DNA of 28,840 bases from Methanoculleus sp. UBA208 (GTDB taxonomy: Archaea; Halobacteriota; Methanomicrobia; Methanomicrobiales; Methanoculleaceae). Numbering within the stretch: position 1 is the first letter of the stretch; each line of letters begins with the position of its first letter. Both the position numbers and the translations under genes were made by a program. The stretch is taken from NCBI RefSeq assembly GCF_002498065.1, contig NZ_DAFZ01000060.1, positions 1 through 28,840 on the forward strand. Reading direction: 5' to 3'. The notes beneath the pieces were generated by a model. That model was not told the DNA's origin, did not search any database, and worked only from the letters and a program-made list of their open reading frames with translations. Shown piece after piece: positions 1 through 7,845 of the stretch.

Positions 1-15
1 AGGGCGGGAGCACGA

Positions 16-406
16 GCACCGAAGAACGACGTTCCGGTAGGAACGACTGTCCGAAGGACAGGAGTTCGAGAAACCCGAAGGGTTTCGAGGAACGGAGTTT
101 GAGCACCGTCAGGTGCGAAGGTGCGCAGTCCCCTTGAAATCCGTGTCAGTGCATCGAAGCGCTGTCCGTAGGACGTTCGAGCACCGGAGAACGACGTTCC
201 GGTAGGAACGACTGTCCGTAGGATGCGATGGCCCGCAGGGCCGGAGCTTGAGAAACCCGAAGGGTTTCGGACAGGAGTTCGAGAAACCCGCAGGGTTTTG
301 AGGTGCGAACGTAGTGAGCATAGAAGACCGAAGGTCTTCGAAGCGTGAGCGAAAGTGAATGTGAGCACCGTTAGGTGCGAGGAACGGGGTTTGAACACCG
401 GAGGTG
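16..406. repeat. Array of short hairpins with GNA/GNNA loops
   Basis: At least 13 small perfect or near-perfect inverted repeats are packed into about 390 bases. They lie at 31-44, 48-60, 70-86, 103-116, 164-174, 196-209, 214-224, 230-242, 252-268, 283-299, 323-339, 365-378 and 396-406. Every one has a CC/GG closing stem and a loop of form GNA (GAA, GTA, GCA, GGA) or GNNA (GGTA, GTCA, GTTA). Arms differ between copies (GTTCC/GGAAC, GAAACCC/GGGTTTC, GAAGACC/GGTCTTC, GCACC/GGTGC, GGCCC/GGGCC) yet stay self-complementary, and two copies use G-T wobble at the stem end. Linkers often read GAG or TTCGAG. The array continues to the left window edge. No convincing ORF crosses it. Whether it acts as RNA or DNA is unknown. 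Confidence 0.8.
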
Positions 407-452
407 CGAGTTGCGCAGTCCCCTACGATCCACTGCACGGGGAAAAACCCAT

Positions 453-815
453 TCACCGCCGCCCCCGCCCCCTCTTTTCATGCACTGCCGGCATGGCCTC
501 CCGGATGGCGGCGACCGTCTCCGGTAAAAGAGTGCCTTTCTTCCCGGCGACGTCCGCCGTCCGGATGGTGGCGGCGTGTGCGGCGAGAGCGTAGCTCTCT
601 GCAAAGAGGTCGAGCCCGCCGCGGGCGAAGTCGTGGAGCGAGAGCGGGACGGAAATACCGTCGGTAGAGGGGCTGCTCGATACCGGGCAGATGAGCAGGC
701 CCCCGTCCTCTCCTGCGGTGACGACCACCGCCGGCCGCACCTTCCGATCGCCGGCACCCCCGATGCGTACGGGGGCTAAAATGACATCGCCGCTGGCGTA
801 GCGTCCCATATGCAT
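453..815 (-). CDS. MazF/PemK-like toxin, type II TA family
   Basis: The 120-residue product opens with the typical PemK/MazF fold start: GDVILAPV at about residues 9-16, then a K-RPAVVV strand (about 26-31), then a strand reading LLICPVSS (about 40-47). MazF-family proteins are usually 105-125 residues and act as sequence-specific endoribonucleases. ATG codons occur at 815 and 809; neither has a clear Shine-Dalgarno sequence. AT-richer sequence at about 826-842 could hold the promoter, so a nearly leaderless start is possible. No antitoxin ORF is seen just upstream (816-900) or downstream, where the hairpin array begins. It may be a solitary MazF-like protein or the relic of a lost pair. Family assignment is fairly sure; toxicity is inferred. 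Confidence 0.72.
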   Translation of the reverse strand: MHMGRYASGDVILAPVRIGGAGDRKVRPAVVVTAGEDGGLLICPVSSSPSTDGISVPLSLHDFARGGLDLFAESYALAAHAATIRTADVAGKKGTLLPETVAAIREAMPAVHEKRGRGRR

Positions 816-925
816 ACAGGTTGACCAGATAAGCGATAAGAGAATTGATCCCGGGCCCGGGGTCCTGCTCGGGCATTTAGAGTGACAGGAGGAAGGAGGG
901 TGTCCCCACGCCCTCCGGTGCGCCG

Positions 926-1780
926 TTACAGCGCCTTTCCTTTCGCGTTTCCGTTGCCTTTCTGCTGCGCGTCAAGGAACTCTTTCTTGTTCTTCACCTT
1001 CTCTTTCGCGTTCTCCTTCACCTTCGCGGTCCGGGCATACCCGTCGTCGTTACCGCTCTCCACCTTTTTGCCGTTGCCCGGGTTGATCACGGATACGGCA
1101 CCGGTGCCGGCCACCGGGACGTTGCCGTCCTCCGTCACGGCGTTGCCGGTGACGGTCAGGTTATCGTCACCGGCGGCGAGATCGAGGTCCTGCCGCCGGT
1201 ACTTCAGGATGAGCGTGCCGCCGTCTTTCATGCAGAAGTTGACCTTCTCCGGCGTTGCGTTCCCGATTGCGAACTCCGAGGGGTCCGATACCGTCACGTT
1301 CGTGCGGTCGGCGCCGGCAAACCCGAGCCATTCAGCAAAGTTGATGAAGACGGTCATGATACCGTTGCTCTTCTGGTTCAGGGTCTTTCCGACGACCTTC
1401 ACCTCCGCCGGCTGCGGGTTCACGGTCACGTTCAGGGCATCGCAGGCGACGGCGCCGGTGGCGTTGTTTGCGACCTTTACGGTGACTGCGTAGGTGCCGG
1501 CGGCGAGGTAGGTGTAGGTGGCCTGTACGGTGCCGTTGCACTCGTCGTCCTGCACGATCTCAGCATCCGTCGTCCCTGTGCTCCAGTTGATGGAAGCTGA
1601 GAGGTTCATCGCATCGAAGACGTCCGTGTCGTTGCAGGTAGCGAGGATGGTAACCGGCTCCCCGGCAAGCACGGTGCGGTCGCTCCCTGCATCGACGACA
1701 AGGGCGGCCTGCACGGCAGGAACCACCACGGCGAGGGCGATCAGCAGGGAGAAGATTCGGATTGTAGTGTCTCGTTTCAT
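926..1780 (-). CDS. Secreted PKD-domain-like protein with lysine-rich tail
   Basis: The ATG at 1780 is chosen over an upstream ATG (1852) because GGAGGT lies 8-9 bases before it and a signal peptide begins there (MKRDTTIRIF, then a hydrophobic stretch to about residue 25). The 284-residue product then has a PKD-like Ig fold at about 27-120, with the pattern DAGSDRTVLAGEPVT and later YTYLAAGTYAVTVKVAN. A second beta-rich region without a recognised family follows, at about 125-225. Several N-x-S/T sequons suggest an extracytoplasmic, possibly glycosylated protein. The last 45 residues are rich in Lys, Asn, Glu and Gly, with no C-terminal membrane anchor, so the protein may be released or held ionically to the surface. 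The function is unknown; adhesion or matrix binding is inferred from the PKD fold. Confidence 0.75.
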   Translation of the reverse strand: MKRDTTIRIFSLLIALAVVVPAVQAALVVDAGSDRTVLAGEPVTILATCNDTDVFDAMNLSASINWSTGTTDAEIVQDDECNGTVQATYTYLAAGTYAVTVKVANNATGAVACDALNVTVNPQPAEVKVVGKTLNQKSNGIMTVFINFAEWLGFAGADRTNVTVSDPSEFAIGNATPEKVNFCMKDGGTLILKYRRQDLDLAAGDDNLTVTGNAVTEDGNVPVAGTGAVSVINPGNGKKVESGNDDGYARTAKVKENAKEKVKNKKEFLDAQQKGNGNAKGKAL

Positions 1781-1881
1781 GAGTGACTTACCTCCGATAC
1801 CTACTGGCTCCGCTCCCCTATTTGACCGCATTGAGCTTCCCGGTTCAATCAATCACCCGGGCGGTGGTGCAGAGACCGTTT

Positions 1882-3950
1882 CTATACCCGGAGTAGCCGG
1901 GCGTTGATCGCGACGATCACGGTGCTTGCGCTCATCAGCACCGCCCCGGCGGCCGGGGTGAGGAGGATCCCGGCGCCGATCAGCACGCCGGCGGCGAGCG
2001 GGATGGCGACGGCGTTGTAGCCCGTCGCCCATAGGAGGTTTTGAAACATCTTCCGGTAGGTCTTCTTTGCAAGGTCGATGACCGCCGCCGCGTCCCCCGG
2101 GTCGTTCCTCACGAGGACGATATCGGCGCTCTCGACAGCAACATCGGTCCCGGCCCCGATGGCGATGCCCACGTCTGCCTGCACGAGCGCGGGGGCGTCG
2201 TTGATCCCGTCGCCCACCATCGCCACCCGGTACCGGCGCTGCACCTCGCGGATCTTCTCCGCTTTCTCATGGGGCAGGACCCCTGCGAAGAACTTGTCGA
2301 GACCAAGTTCCCCCGCCACCCATGCGGCGACGTCACGGTTGTCGCCGGTCAGCATCATGCACCGTACGCCCATCGCTTTGAGCCGGCGGACGGCTTCTCC
2401 CGACTCCGGCCGGATGATATCGGCGAGCGCGATCGCGCCGACCGGTCGGTCGTCCTCGAGCAGGAAGACGACGGTCTTCCCCTGTCGCTGGAGCGTCTCG
2501 ACACGCCCGTCCCCGGCCGTTATCCCCCGCCCGGCGAGGTAACCCGGACCGACCACCCGGACGGTCCTGCCGCCGGCCTTCCCTTCGACGCCGACTCCCG
2601 GGATCGCGCGGAATTCTTCGAGCGGGAGCAGGGAAATGCCCCGCTCCTCCGCGCTCCGGACCACCCCCCGGGCGATCGGATGTTCGGAGTGTGCCTCAAC
2701 CGATGCCGTCGCCCGGACCACATCCTCCTGTGCCGCGCCGCCGAAGGCGAGGACATCCGTGACCCCGAACCTCCCCTCCGTCAGGGTTCCGGTCTTGTCG
2801 AAGACGACTGCTGTGAGATCTTTCGCCCGCTCGAACGCGCTCCGGTCCCTGATCAGGAACCCGGACTTTGCGGCAAGGGCCGTCGAGACCGCGATCACGA
2901 GCGGGACGGCAAGGCCGAGCGCGTGGGGACAGGCGATGACCATCACGGTCGCGGCCCGCTCCACCGCAAACCCGGTACCCTCTCCGAGGGCGAACCATGC
3001 CGCAAACGTCACCGCACCGACCGAGAGGGCGATCGCAACCAGGAAGAACGCCGCCCGGTCTGCGAGGTCCTGTGCCCGGGACCGGCTCTCCTGCGCCTTC
3101 CGGACAAGGTCGATCACCTGGGCGAGGTAGGTCTCCGCCCCCGTCTTTTTGACCTCGACGACGATCGAGCCCTCGCCGTTGATCGCCCCGCCGATGACCC
3201 CGTCACCCGCGCGCTTCTCCACCGGTTTTGACTCACCGGTGAGCATCGCCTCGTTGACGCTCGTTGTCCCCTCGACCACCGTGCCGTCCACCGGCACCTT
3301 CTCCCCGGGCCGGACGAGGACCCGGTCGCCCGGTGCGACCCGGTCCACGGGCACGTCCTCGGTGCCGCCGTCCCGGACAAGGTGCGCCTCCGAGGGCATG
3401 ACCCGGACCAGTTCCTCGAGCGCACGCGACGCCCCGAGGACCGAACGCATCTCCACCCAGTGCCCGAGGAGCATGATATCGATCAGGGTGGCAAGTTCCC
3501 AGAAGAATCCCTCTCCACCGACGAGACCGAGGACGACCGCCGAACTGTAGACGTAGGCGACGGTGATCGCGACGGCGATGAGCGTCATCATCCCGGGCAT
3601 CCGTGCCCGGAGTTCGCTTACGATACCGGAAAGAAACGGCCGGCCGCCGTAGAGGTAGACCACGGTCGCAAGAGCGAGGAGGAGGTAGTCCGAGCCCGGG
3701 AACCGGATGGCGATCCCGAGGAGCGCCTGAACCGGGGGGAGAGGAGGAGGATCGGGATCGTCAGTATCGTCGAGATGATAAAGCGCCGCCGAAAGTCCTC
3801 GAGGGCGTGGTGGTGGGTGCGATGGACGGGACGTCCGGAGTTCGAGCCTCGACCGCCCCCGGGCCGGTGGGTCTCCGGCGGCTTCTGCCGGCTCGCCTTC
3901 GCTAGCTGCGTCTCGTACTGCCGTCCGGCGTCCTCGTGATCGTGGTCCGT
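1882..3950 (-). pseudogene. copB: CopB-type (CPH) P1B heavy-metal ATPase, frameshifted
   Basis: The intact part (3663 down to 1882) carries all P-type ATPase landmarks: TGES, the phosphorylation motif DKTGTLT (near 2780-2800), a SEHPIA histidine-proline motif, GDGINDAP, and the membrane motif CPH (near 2921-2936). CPH marks the P1B-3 CopB group, Cu or Ag export. The N-terminus lies in another frame, from 3950 to about 3735. It has DHDHED, a THHH cluster and then DFRRRF and the first membrane helix, as in CopB. The frames join if the run of six G at 3734-3739 regains one base, giving about 689 codons, a normal CopB length. At the expected start, GGAGGT is followed 6 bases later by ACG (3950-3948) instead of ATG. 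A TATA-like box on this strand lies at about 4102-4113. Two lesions point to decay, but a homopolymer sequencing error could explain the frameshift. Confidence 0.8.
3734..3739 (-). other. G6 homopolymer at the copB frame break
   Basis: On the coding (minus) strand this is a C6 run. The upstream frame encodes the end of the first membrane helix (ILLLSP). The downstream frame resumes with PVQALLGIAIRF and continues through the whole ATPase. A C7 run would read through as S-P-P-V-Q. The lesion is therefore one missing base, located to this run. Confidence 0.75.
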
Positions 3951-4424
3951 ATCAACACCTCCCTCTCCCTCGAAAACTTCTTTTCGTCGGTTCCGCCCCG
4001 CGCGTAACCCTGCCGGAGCATGTCCGCCGCCTGACGATGGCATCCGCCCCGGTGCGGGTGCATGCATCCATCAACAGCAGGAGATGCAGGTCTTCTGGGA
4101 ATGTAAATATACCGGCCATGGAGGCACGAGAGACCCGCGCGTACTTTCGCGGCCCGGGACAGCCGGTCACACGCGGCTGCAGGAGCAGTTGACTCGCGTA
4201 TCCCGCCGCCGGAGCGATCACAAACGTCCCGGAGGAAATGGACAAGTTTATAAATTCGGGAGGACAGCATACTGCTCGTAGTCGAGTAAATTTGCCCACA
4301 GGAGTGACAGATCGCCTTAAATTCCTCTAGAAACAGTCTGGATCCGTTTGAATCGCGTGGGAACATTTTATTTATGTAGGGTATAAAAGTCCCCTGAGAG
4401 TGAAAAAGAAGGTGGTCCCGGCCA
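3951..4424. other. Divergent intergenic region, copB-like gene / histidine kinase
   Basis: No convincing gene lies here. It holds a minus-strand TATA-like box (about 4102-4113) pointing toward the copB-like gene. It also holds a symmetric AT-rich element TTTATAAA (about 4250-4257) of unknown use. Next to the kinase there is an AT-rich stretch at 4365-4374 and a TATA box GTATAAAAG at 4381-4389. A 53-codon minus frame starting at 4063 overlaps the broken copB start. It has no ribosome binding site and is not called. Confidence 0.5.
4381..4389 (+). promoter_or_regulatory. TATA box of PAS/GAF histidine kinase
   Basis: GTATAAAAG lies about 40 bases before the ATG at 4425. The usual archaeal spacing puts transcription start near 4411, beside the GGTGGT ribosome binding site at 4411-4416. 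Confidence 0.55.
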
Positions 4425-6830
4425 ATGCACGTACGCAAGCCCACATACGGTGGTATCTCCACGCTTTCCGCTATTCTGGATGCGTTCGATGAGGGTCTGC
4501 TCGTCATCGGCTCCGATAACCGGGTAGCCTGCGTCAACAGGTATCTCTGGCACCTTCTCGGCATTGACCGTGACGCGCTCTGCAGGATAGATGCAGCCCA
4601 GTTTGTCCGCCGGACCCTGATGCCCCGGATCTGCGAGGAGTCGTGCAGGGCGGCGGTCCTGGCGTCTCTCTCCGGCCGCTCCCGGGCTGCTGATCTCCTG
4701 TGCACGTTGCGATTGCCCGACGGCAGGGAAGAGCGGTTCCGATGCTCGTACAGGGTCGTTGACGAGGGGCCTTTCCGGGATATGCGGGTAATCCGCCTCT
4801 CTCCTGAATCCTTCGGGGTGCCGGGGATAGGACCACCCGGCACCCCGGTCTTTGGCGGCGGTCACGGGAGGGCCGTGGATACTCCCCAACAGAGGCGGAT
4901 GGAAGAGATCCTGCGGGAGAGCGAGGACTGGTACCGGTTCCTCGTCGAGAACCTCAACGAGGGCATCGGGGTGATCGACAGGGAGGGCGTTGCGGTCTTT
5001 GCCAACCAGAGACTGGCCGATATCATCGGTTACCCGGTTGCCGAAATTATCGGAGAACCGGTCTCCCTCTTCGTCGACGATGTGGGTGCCGGGTGCCTGG
5101 GGGAGTACCTGCAGAACCTGGGCCGGAACATGCGCGAGGTCTTTGAGATCGATCTGATCCGTAAAGACGGTGGTCACGTACATACGCTGATGGCGACCAC
5201 CCCGATCGTCGACGCCGACGGCAACAGCCGGGGATTCTTTGCCGGGATCCAGGACATCACCCCCTTAAAAAGGATGGAGGCACAGCTCCGGGAGAGCGAG
5301 GAGAAGTACCGATCGCTCGTCGAACTCTCCGCCGAGGCGACCCTGATTCACCGCGACGGGGAGATCATATTCATCAACCCGGCCGGCATGAGGCTGCTCG
5401 GCGCTTCACGCCCGGAAGAGGTCCTCGGGAAGGCCATCCTCGATATCGTTCATCCCGACGCCCGGGGTACCGTCAAGGCCTTCACCGTGCGGGACCTGCA
5501 GGGAGAGCATACGCCGCTCGTCGAACTGCTGGTTGTCAGGCTTGACGGGACGACGGCCCCCATCGAGGGGAGGGGCACACGGACATTCTTTGAGGGGCGG
5601 CCCGCGGTCCAGGTCGTTATGCGGGACGTTACCCACCGGAAGCAGGCGGAGGAGCAGCTGCAGGCACGGAACCGCCACCTCCTGCTGCTTAATCGGATCA
5701 TCGGCACATCCGCATCGGCCCGGACACCGGACGAACTGCTTGAGGCGGCGCTCGACCAGACGCTCAAACTTCTTGATTACGACGGCGGCGCCGTTTATCG
5801 GTTCGATGCCGGGCGGGGCGAGGTCACTCTCCGGTACCGGCGGAACATGCCGGATGTGTGCCTGGAGCAGGCAGAGAAGATCCTGGGAGCGTCGTTCGCC
5901 GACACCCTCGCCACCGGCCTCTCCTGCTACCTTGAGCAGGACCGGGGCCCGAGCACCTCCGGGTCGCGTCTCCTCCGGGAGCTCGGGCTTGCCGCACTCG
6001 CCTGTATCCCGCTCGTCGTCGAGTCCGATGTGGTCGGGGTGTTCATCATCGGAAGCAAGGACCGGGGATCGTTCTCCCACGATGAGCGCGCGCTCCTCGA
6101 AGCGGTCGGCCGCGAGATCGGGGCCGGGATCATGCGGGGGATGCTCTACCGGAGGCTTGAGGTGGCAAACCGGGAGGCGAACCTCTACCTCGATATCCTC
6201 ACGCACGATATCCGTAACGCAGACAACGTCGCAAACATCTACGCCGATATCCTCATCGACGAGCTCGAGGGAGAGCCGGCCCGGCATGCCCGGAAACTGA
6301 AGGCCGGGATCAAAAAGAGCATTGAGATCACCGCAAACGTCGCCACCATCAGGAAGATTCACGAGAGCCGGGCCGGACTTACGCCCCTTGACCTCGATGA
6401 CGTGATCCGGGAGGAGATCGGTCACTTCCCCGACCTCCGTATTCGCTACGACGGGCTGCCCGTGGAGGTCCTCGCAGACGACCTCCTTCCCGAGGTCTTC
6501 ACGAACCTGATCGGCAACGCCGCGAAGCACGGCGGGCCGGGTGTCGAGGTCACGGTGGCGGTCGAAGATCTGGATGAAAGGACCGTCATCGTCACCGTTG
6601 CCGACACCGGGCCCGGTATCCCGGAGGACGCAAAGGAGGCGATCTTCTTCCGGTTCGAGCGGGAGGGCGGCAGGCGGGGGAGCCAGGGTCTCGGGCTCTC
6701 GATCTGCCGGATGCTTACTGCACGCTACGGCGGGAGGATCTGGGCCGAGGACCGGGTCAGGGGGGACCCGGAGAAGGGCACGGCGTTCCGGTTCACCCTC
6801 AGGAAGGCCGGACGCGGAGGGAGCGCGTAA
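4425..6830 (+). CDS. PAS/GAF multi-domain sensor histidine kinase
   Basis: The 801-residue product has no membrane segment and should be cytoplasmic. Domains in order: a divergent PAS at about 10-125; PAS at about 160-285; PAS at about 288-410; a GAF-like domain at about 415-570; a dimerisation/phosphoacceptor helix with H594 in LTHDIRN; and a C-terminal HATPase domain (about 670-797). The ATPase shows the N-box FTNLIGNAAKHGG, the G1 box ADTGPGIP and the G2 box GLGLSICR. The core looks complete, so it should autophosphorylate on H594. The start is supported by GGTGGT 8 bases before the ATG and a TATA box at 4381. No response regulator lies nearby, so its output partner is elsewhere. It is divergent from the copB-like gene; sensing of metal or redox stress is only a guess from that position. 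Confidence 0.9.
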   Translation: MHVRKPTYGGISTLSAILDAFDEGLLVIGSDNRVACVNRYLWHLLGIDRDALCRIDAAQFVRRTLMPRICEESCRAAVLASLSGRSRAADLLCTLRLPDGREERFRCSYRVVDEGPFRDMRVIRLSPESFGVPGIGPPGTPVFGGGHGRAVDTPQQRRMEEILRESEDWYRFLVENLNEGIGVIDREGVAVFANQRLADIIGYPVAEIIGEPVSLFVDDVGAGCLGEYLQNLGRNMREVFEIDLIRKDGGHVHTLMATTPIVDADGNSRGFFAGIQDITPLKRMEAQLRESEEKYRSLVELSAEATLIHRDGEIIFINPAGMRLLGASRPEEVLGKAILDIVHPDARGTVKAFTVRDLQGEHTPLVELLVVRLDGTTAPIEGRGTRTFFEGRPAVQVVMRDVTHRKQAEEQLQARNRHLLLLNRIIGTSASARTPDELLEAALDQTLKLLDYDGGAVYRFDAGRGEVTLRYRRNMPDVCLEQAEKILGASFADTLATGLSCYLEQDRGPSTSGSRLLRELGLAALACIPLVVESDVVGVFIIGSKDRGSFSHDERALLEAVGREIGAGIMRGMLYRRLEVANREANLYLDILTHDIRNADNVANIYADILIDELEGEPARHARKLKAGIKKSIEITANVATIRKIHESRAGLTPLDLDDVIREEIGHFPDLRIRYDGLPVEVLADDLLPEVFTNLIGNAAKHGGPGVEVTVAVEDLDERTVIVTVADTGPGIPEDAKEAIFFRFEREGGRRGSQGLGLSICRMLTARYGGRIWAEDRVRGDPEKGTAFRFTLRKAGRGGSA

Positions 6831-6951
6831 GCTGTCCGGTGAACCCCGGAACCGGTGTTCCCTATTCTGAATCCGGGCCGCCGGATCGCTCCAGGCGTGT
6901 ATCTGGCGCAAACGATCGGGTTTATTCCCCCTCTCGCAGAGATCAATAGCC

Positions 6952-7815
6952 ATGTACAGGATTGTTCCTCTTCTCTTCGCCTGCATACTCCTCTCTGCCG
7001 GTTGCCTCACCGCAAACGAGCCTCAGGCGGAGGCAGGCGTCGTACCGGTCACCCCGGCGGACCCGGTCCCCATCTTCGACGGCCGGGCGACATACGCCGG
7101 GCTCATCGGGGATGAAACCCCGCAGATTCCGACGAATTACAGCATGGGATACGTCGTCATTGCACCGGGCAACGCGACGCCCCCGCACCGCCTGATCAGG
7201 ACGACCGAGCTCGTCTACGTGATCGCCGGTGCGGCGGAGATCCGCTGCGACAACGAGACGGTGACCACCCGCGAGGGGGAGACCGTCCTCCTGCCGGAAG
7301 GGGTGCTGCAGTCGATAGCCTCGGTCGGGGATACCGATCTCTGCTACCTCACCGTGGTCCAGCCGCCCTTCACCGCGGCAATCGAGATCTCGGGGGACGA
7401 CCTTGCCGCGCTCAACGTGACGACGGATGACGTGCCGATCGTCGTCGCCGATCCCCGGGACGGGATCGAGTGGGACCTCGAGTCGGGCGTGGCGGTCTAC
7501 ACCCTTATAAACCCCGTGCTGATGAACAAGACGGAGATCCCGATCGGCTACAGTCTTGCGTACGCCGAACTCCTCCCGGGCGGGCATCTCGGGTATGATG
7601 GAATCCGCGGCTCGTCCGATCTCTTCTACGTGATCGAGGGGGAGATCGAGGTCGCCGTGCCCGACGGAGAAGCTGTCCGGGTTCCGGCCGGGACTGCCGC
7701 CTACGTACGGCCCGACCTGGTGAAAGCGACCCGGAACGTTGCAGAATCCACGACGAAGATCCTTTCGTTCATCGACCCGGCATGGACGCCGGAGAAGACC
7801 GTTCTCTTTGAGTGA
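6952..7815 (+). CDS. Bicupin lipoprotein
   Basis: The 287-residue product begins with a lipoprotein signal ending in LSAGC (C18), so it is probably lipid-anchored outside the membrane. Two cupin barrels follow, at about 55-135 and 175-275. The first has PPHRLIRTTELVYVIAG, with a plausible metal histidine and glutamate. The second has GIRGSSDLFYVIEGEIEV, where the usual motif histidines are missing. The TTTATT element near 6921 would place transcription start within a few bases of the ATG, and no clear ribosome binding site is present, so a leaderless mRNA is likely. It sits between the kinase (same strand) and the metal ATPase (convergent). Substrate and metal are unknown. Confidence 0.78.
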   Translation: MYRIVPLLFACILLSAGCLTANEPQAEAGVVPVTPADPVPIFDGRATYAGLIGDETPQIPTNYSMGYVVIAPGNATPPHRLIRTTELVYVIAGAAEIRCDNETVTTREGETVLLPEGVLQSIASVGDTDLCYLTVVQPPFTAAIEISGDDLAALNVTTDDVPIVVADPRDGIEWDLESGVAVYTLINPVLMNKTEIPIGYSLAYAELLPGGHLGYDGIRGSSDLFYVIEGEIEVAVPDGEAVRVPAGTAAYVRPDLVKATRNVAESTTKILSFIDPAWTPEKTVLFE

Positions 7816-7845
7816 AGGCTCTCTTCTCATCTTTTACCAGGCTGC

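Noticed and set aside
16..406. CRISPR array
   Set aside because: There is no constant direct repeat of 25-37 bases with unique spacers; the shared element is a short loop with variable arms, and no cas genes are present.
2041..3231. 396-codon plus-strand frame opposite the copB-like gene
   Set aside because: It is the mirror of a well-conserved ATPase in GC-rich DNA. Its translation is rich in Arg, Asp and Pro with no domain pattern.
3902..4063. 53-codon minus-strand frame before copB, rich in His and Cys at its start
   Set aside because: No ribosome binding site and no recognised family. It overlaps the expected copB start in another frame, so it may be chance or a leader ORF at best.
4245..4262. 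TATA-like TTTATAAA pointing to an extra transcript between copB and the kinase
   Set aside because: No gene or stable RNA structure follows on either strand within a sensible distance, so it is noted only in the intergenic entry.
5406..7010. 534-codon minus-strand frame opposite the PAS/GAF kinase
   Set aside because: Antisense shadow of a gene with clear domains. No ribosome binding site or family pattern.
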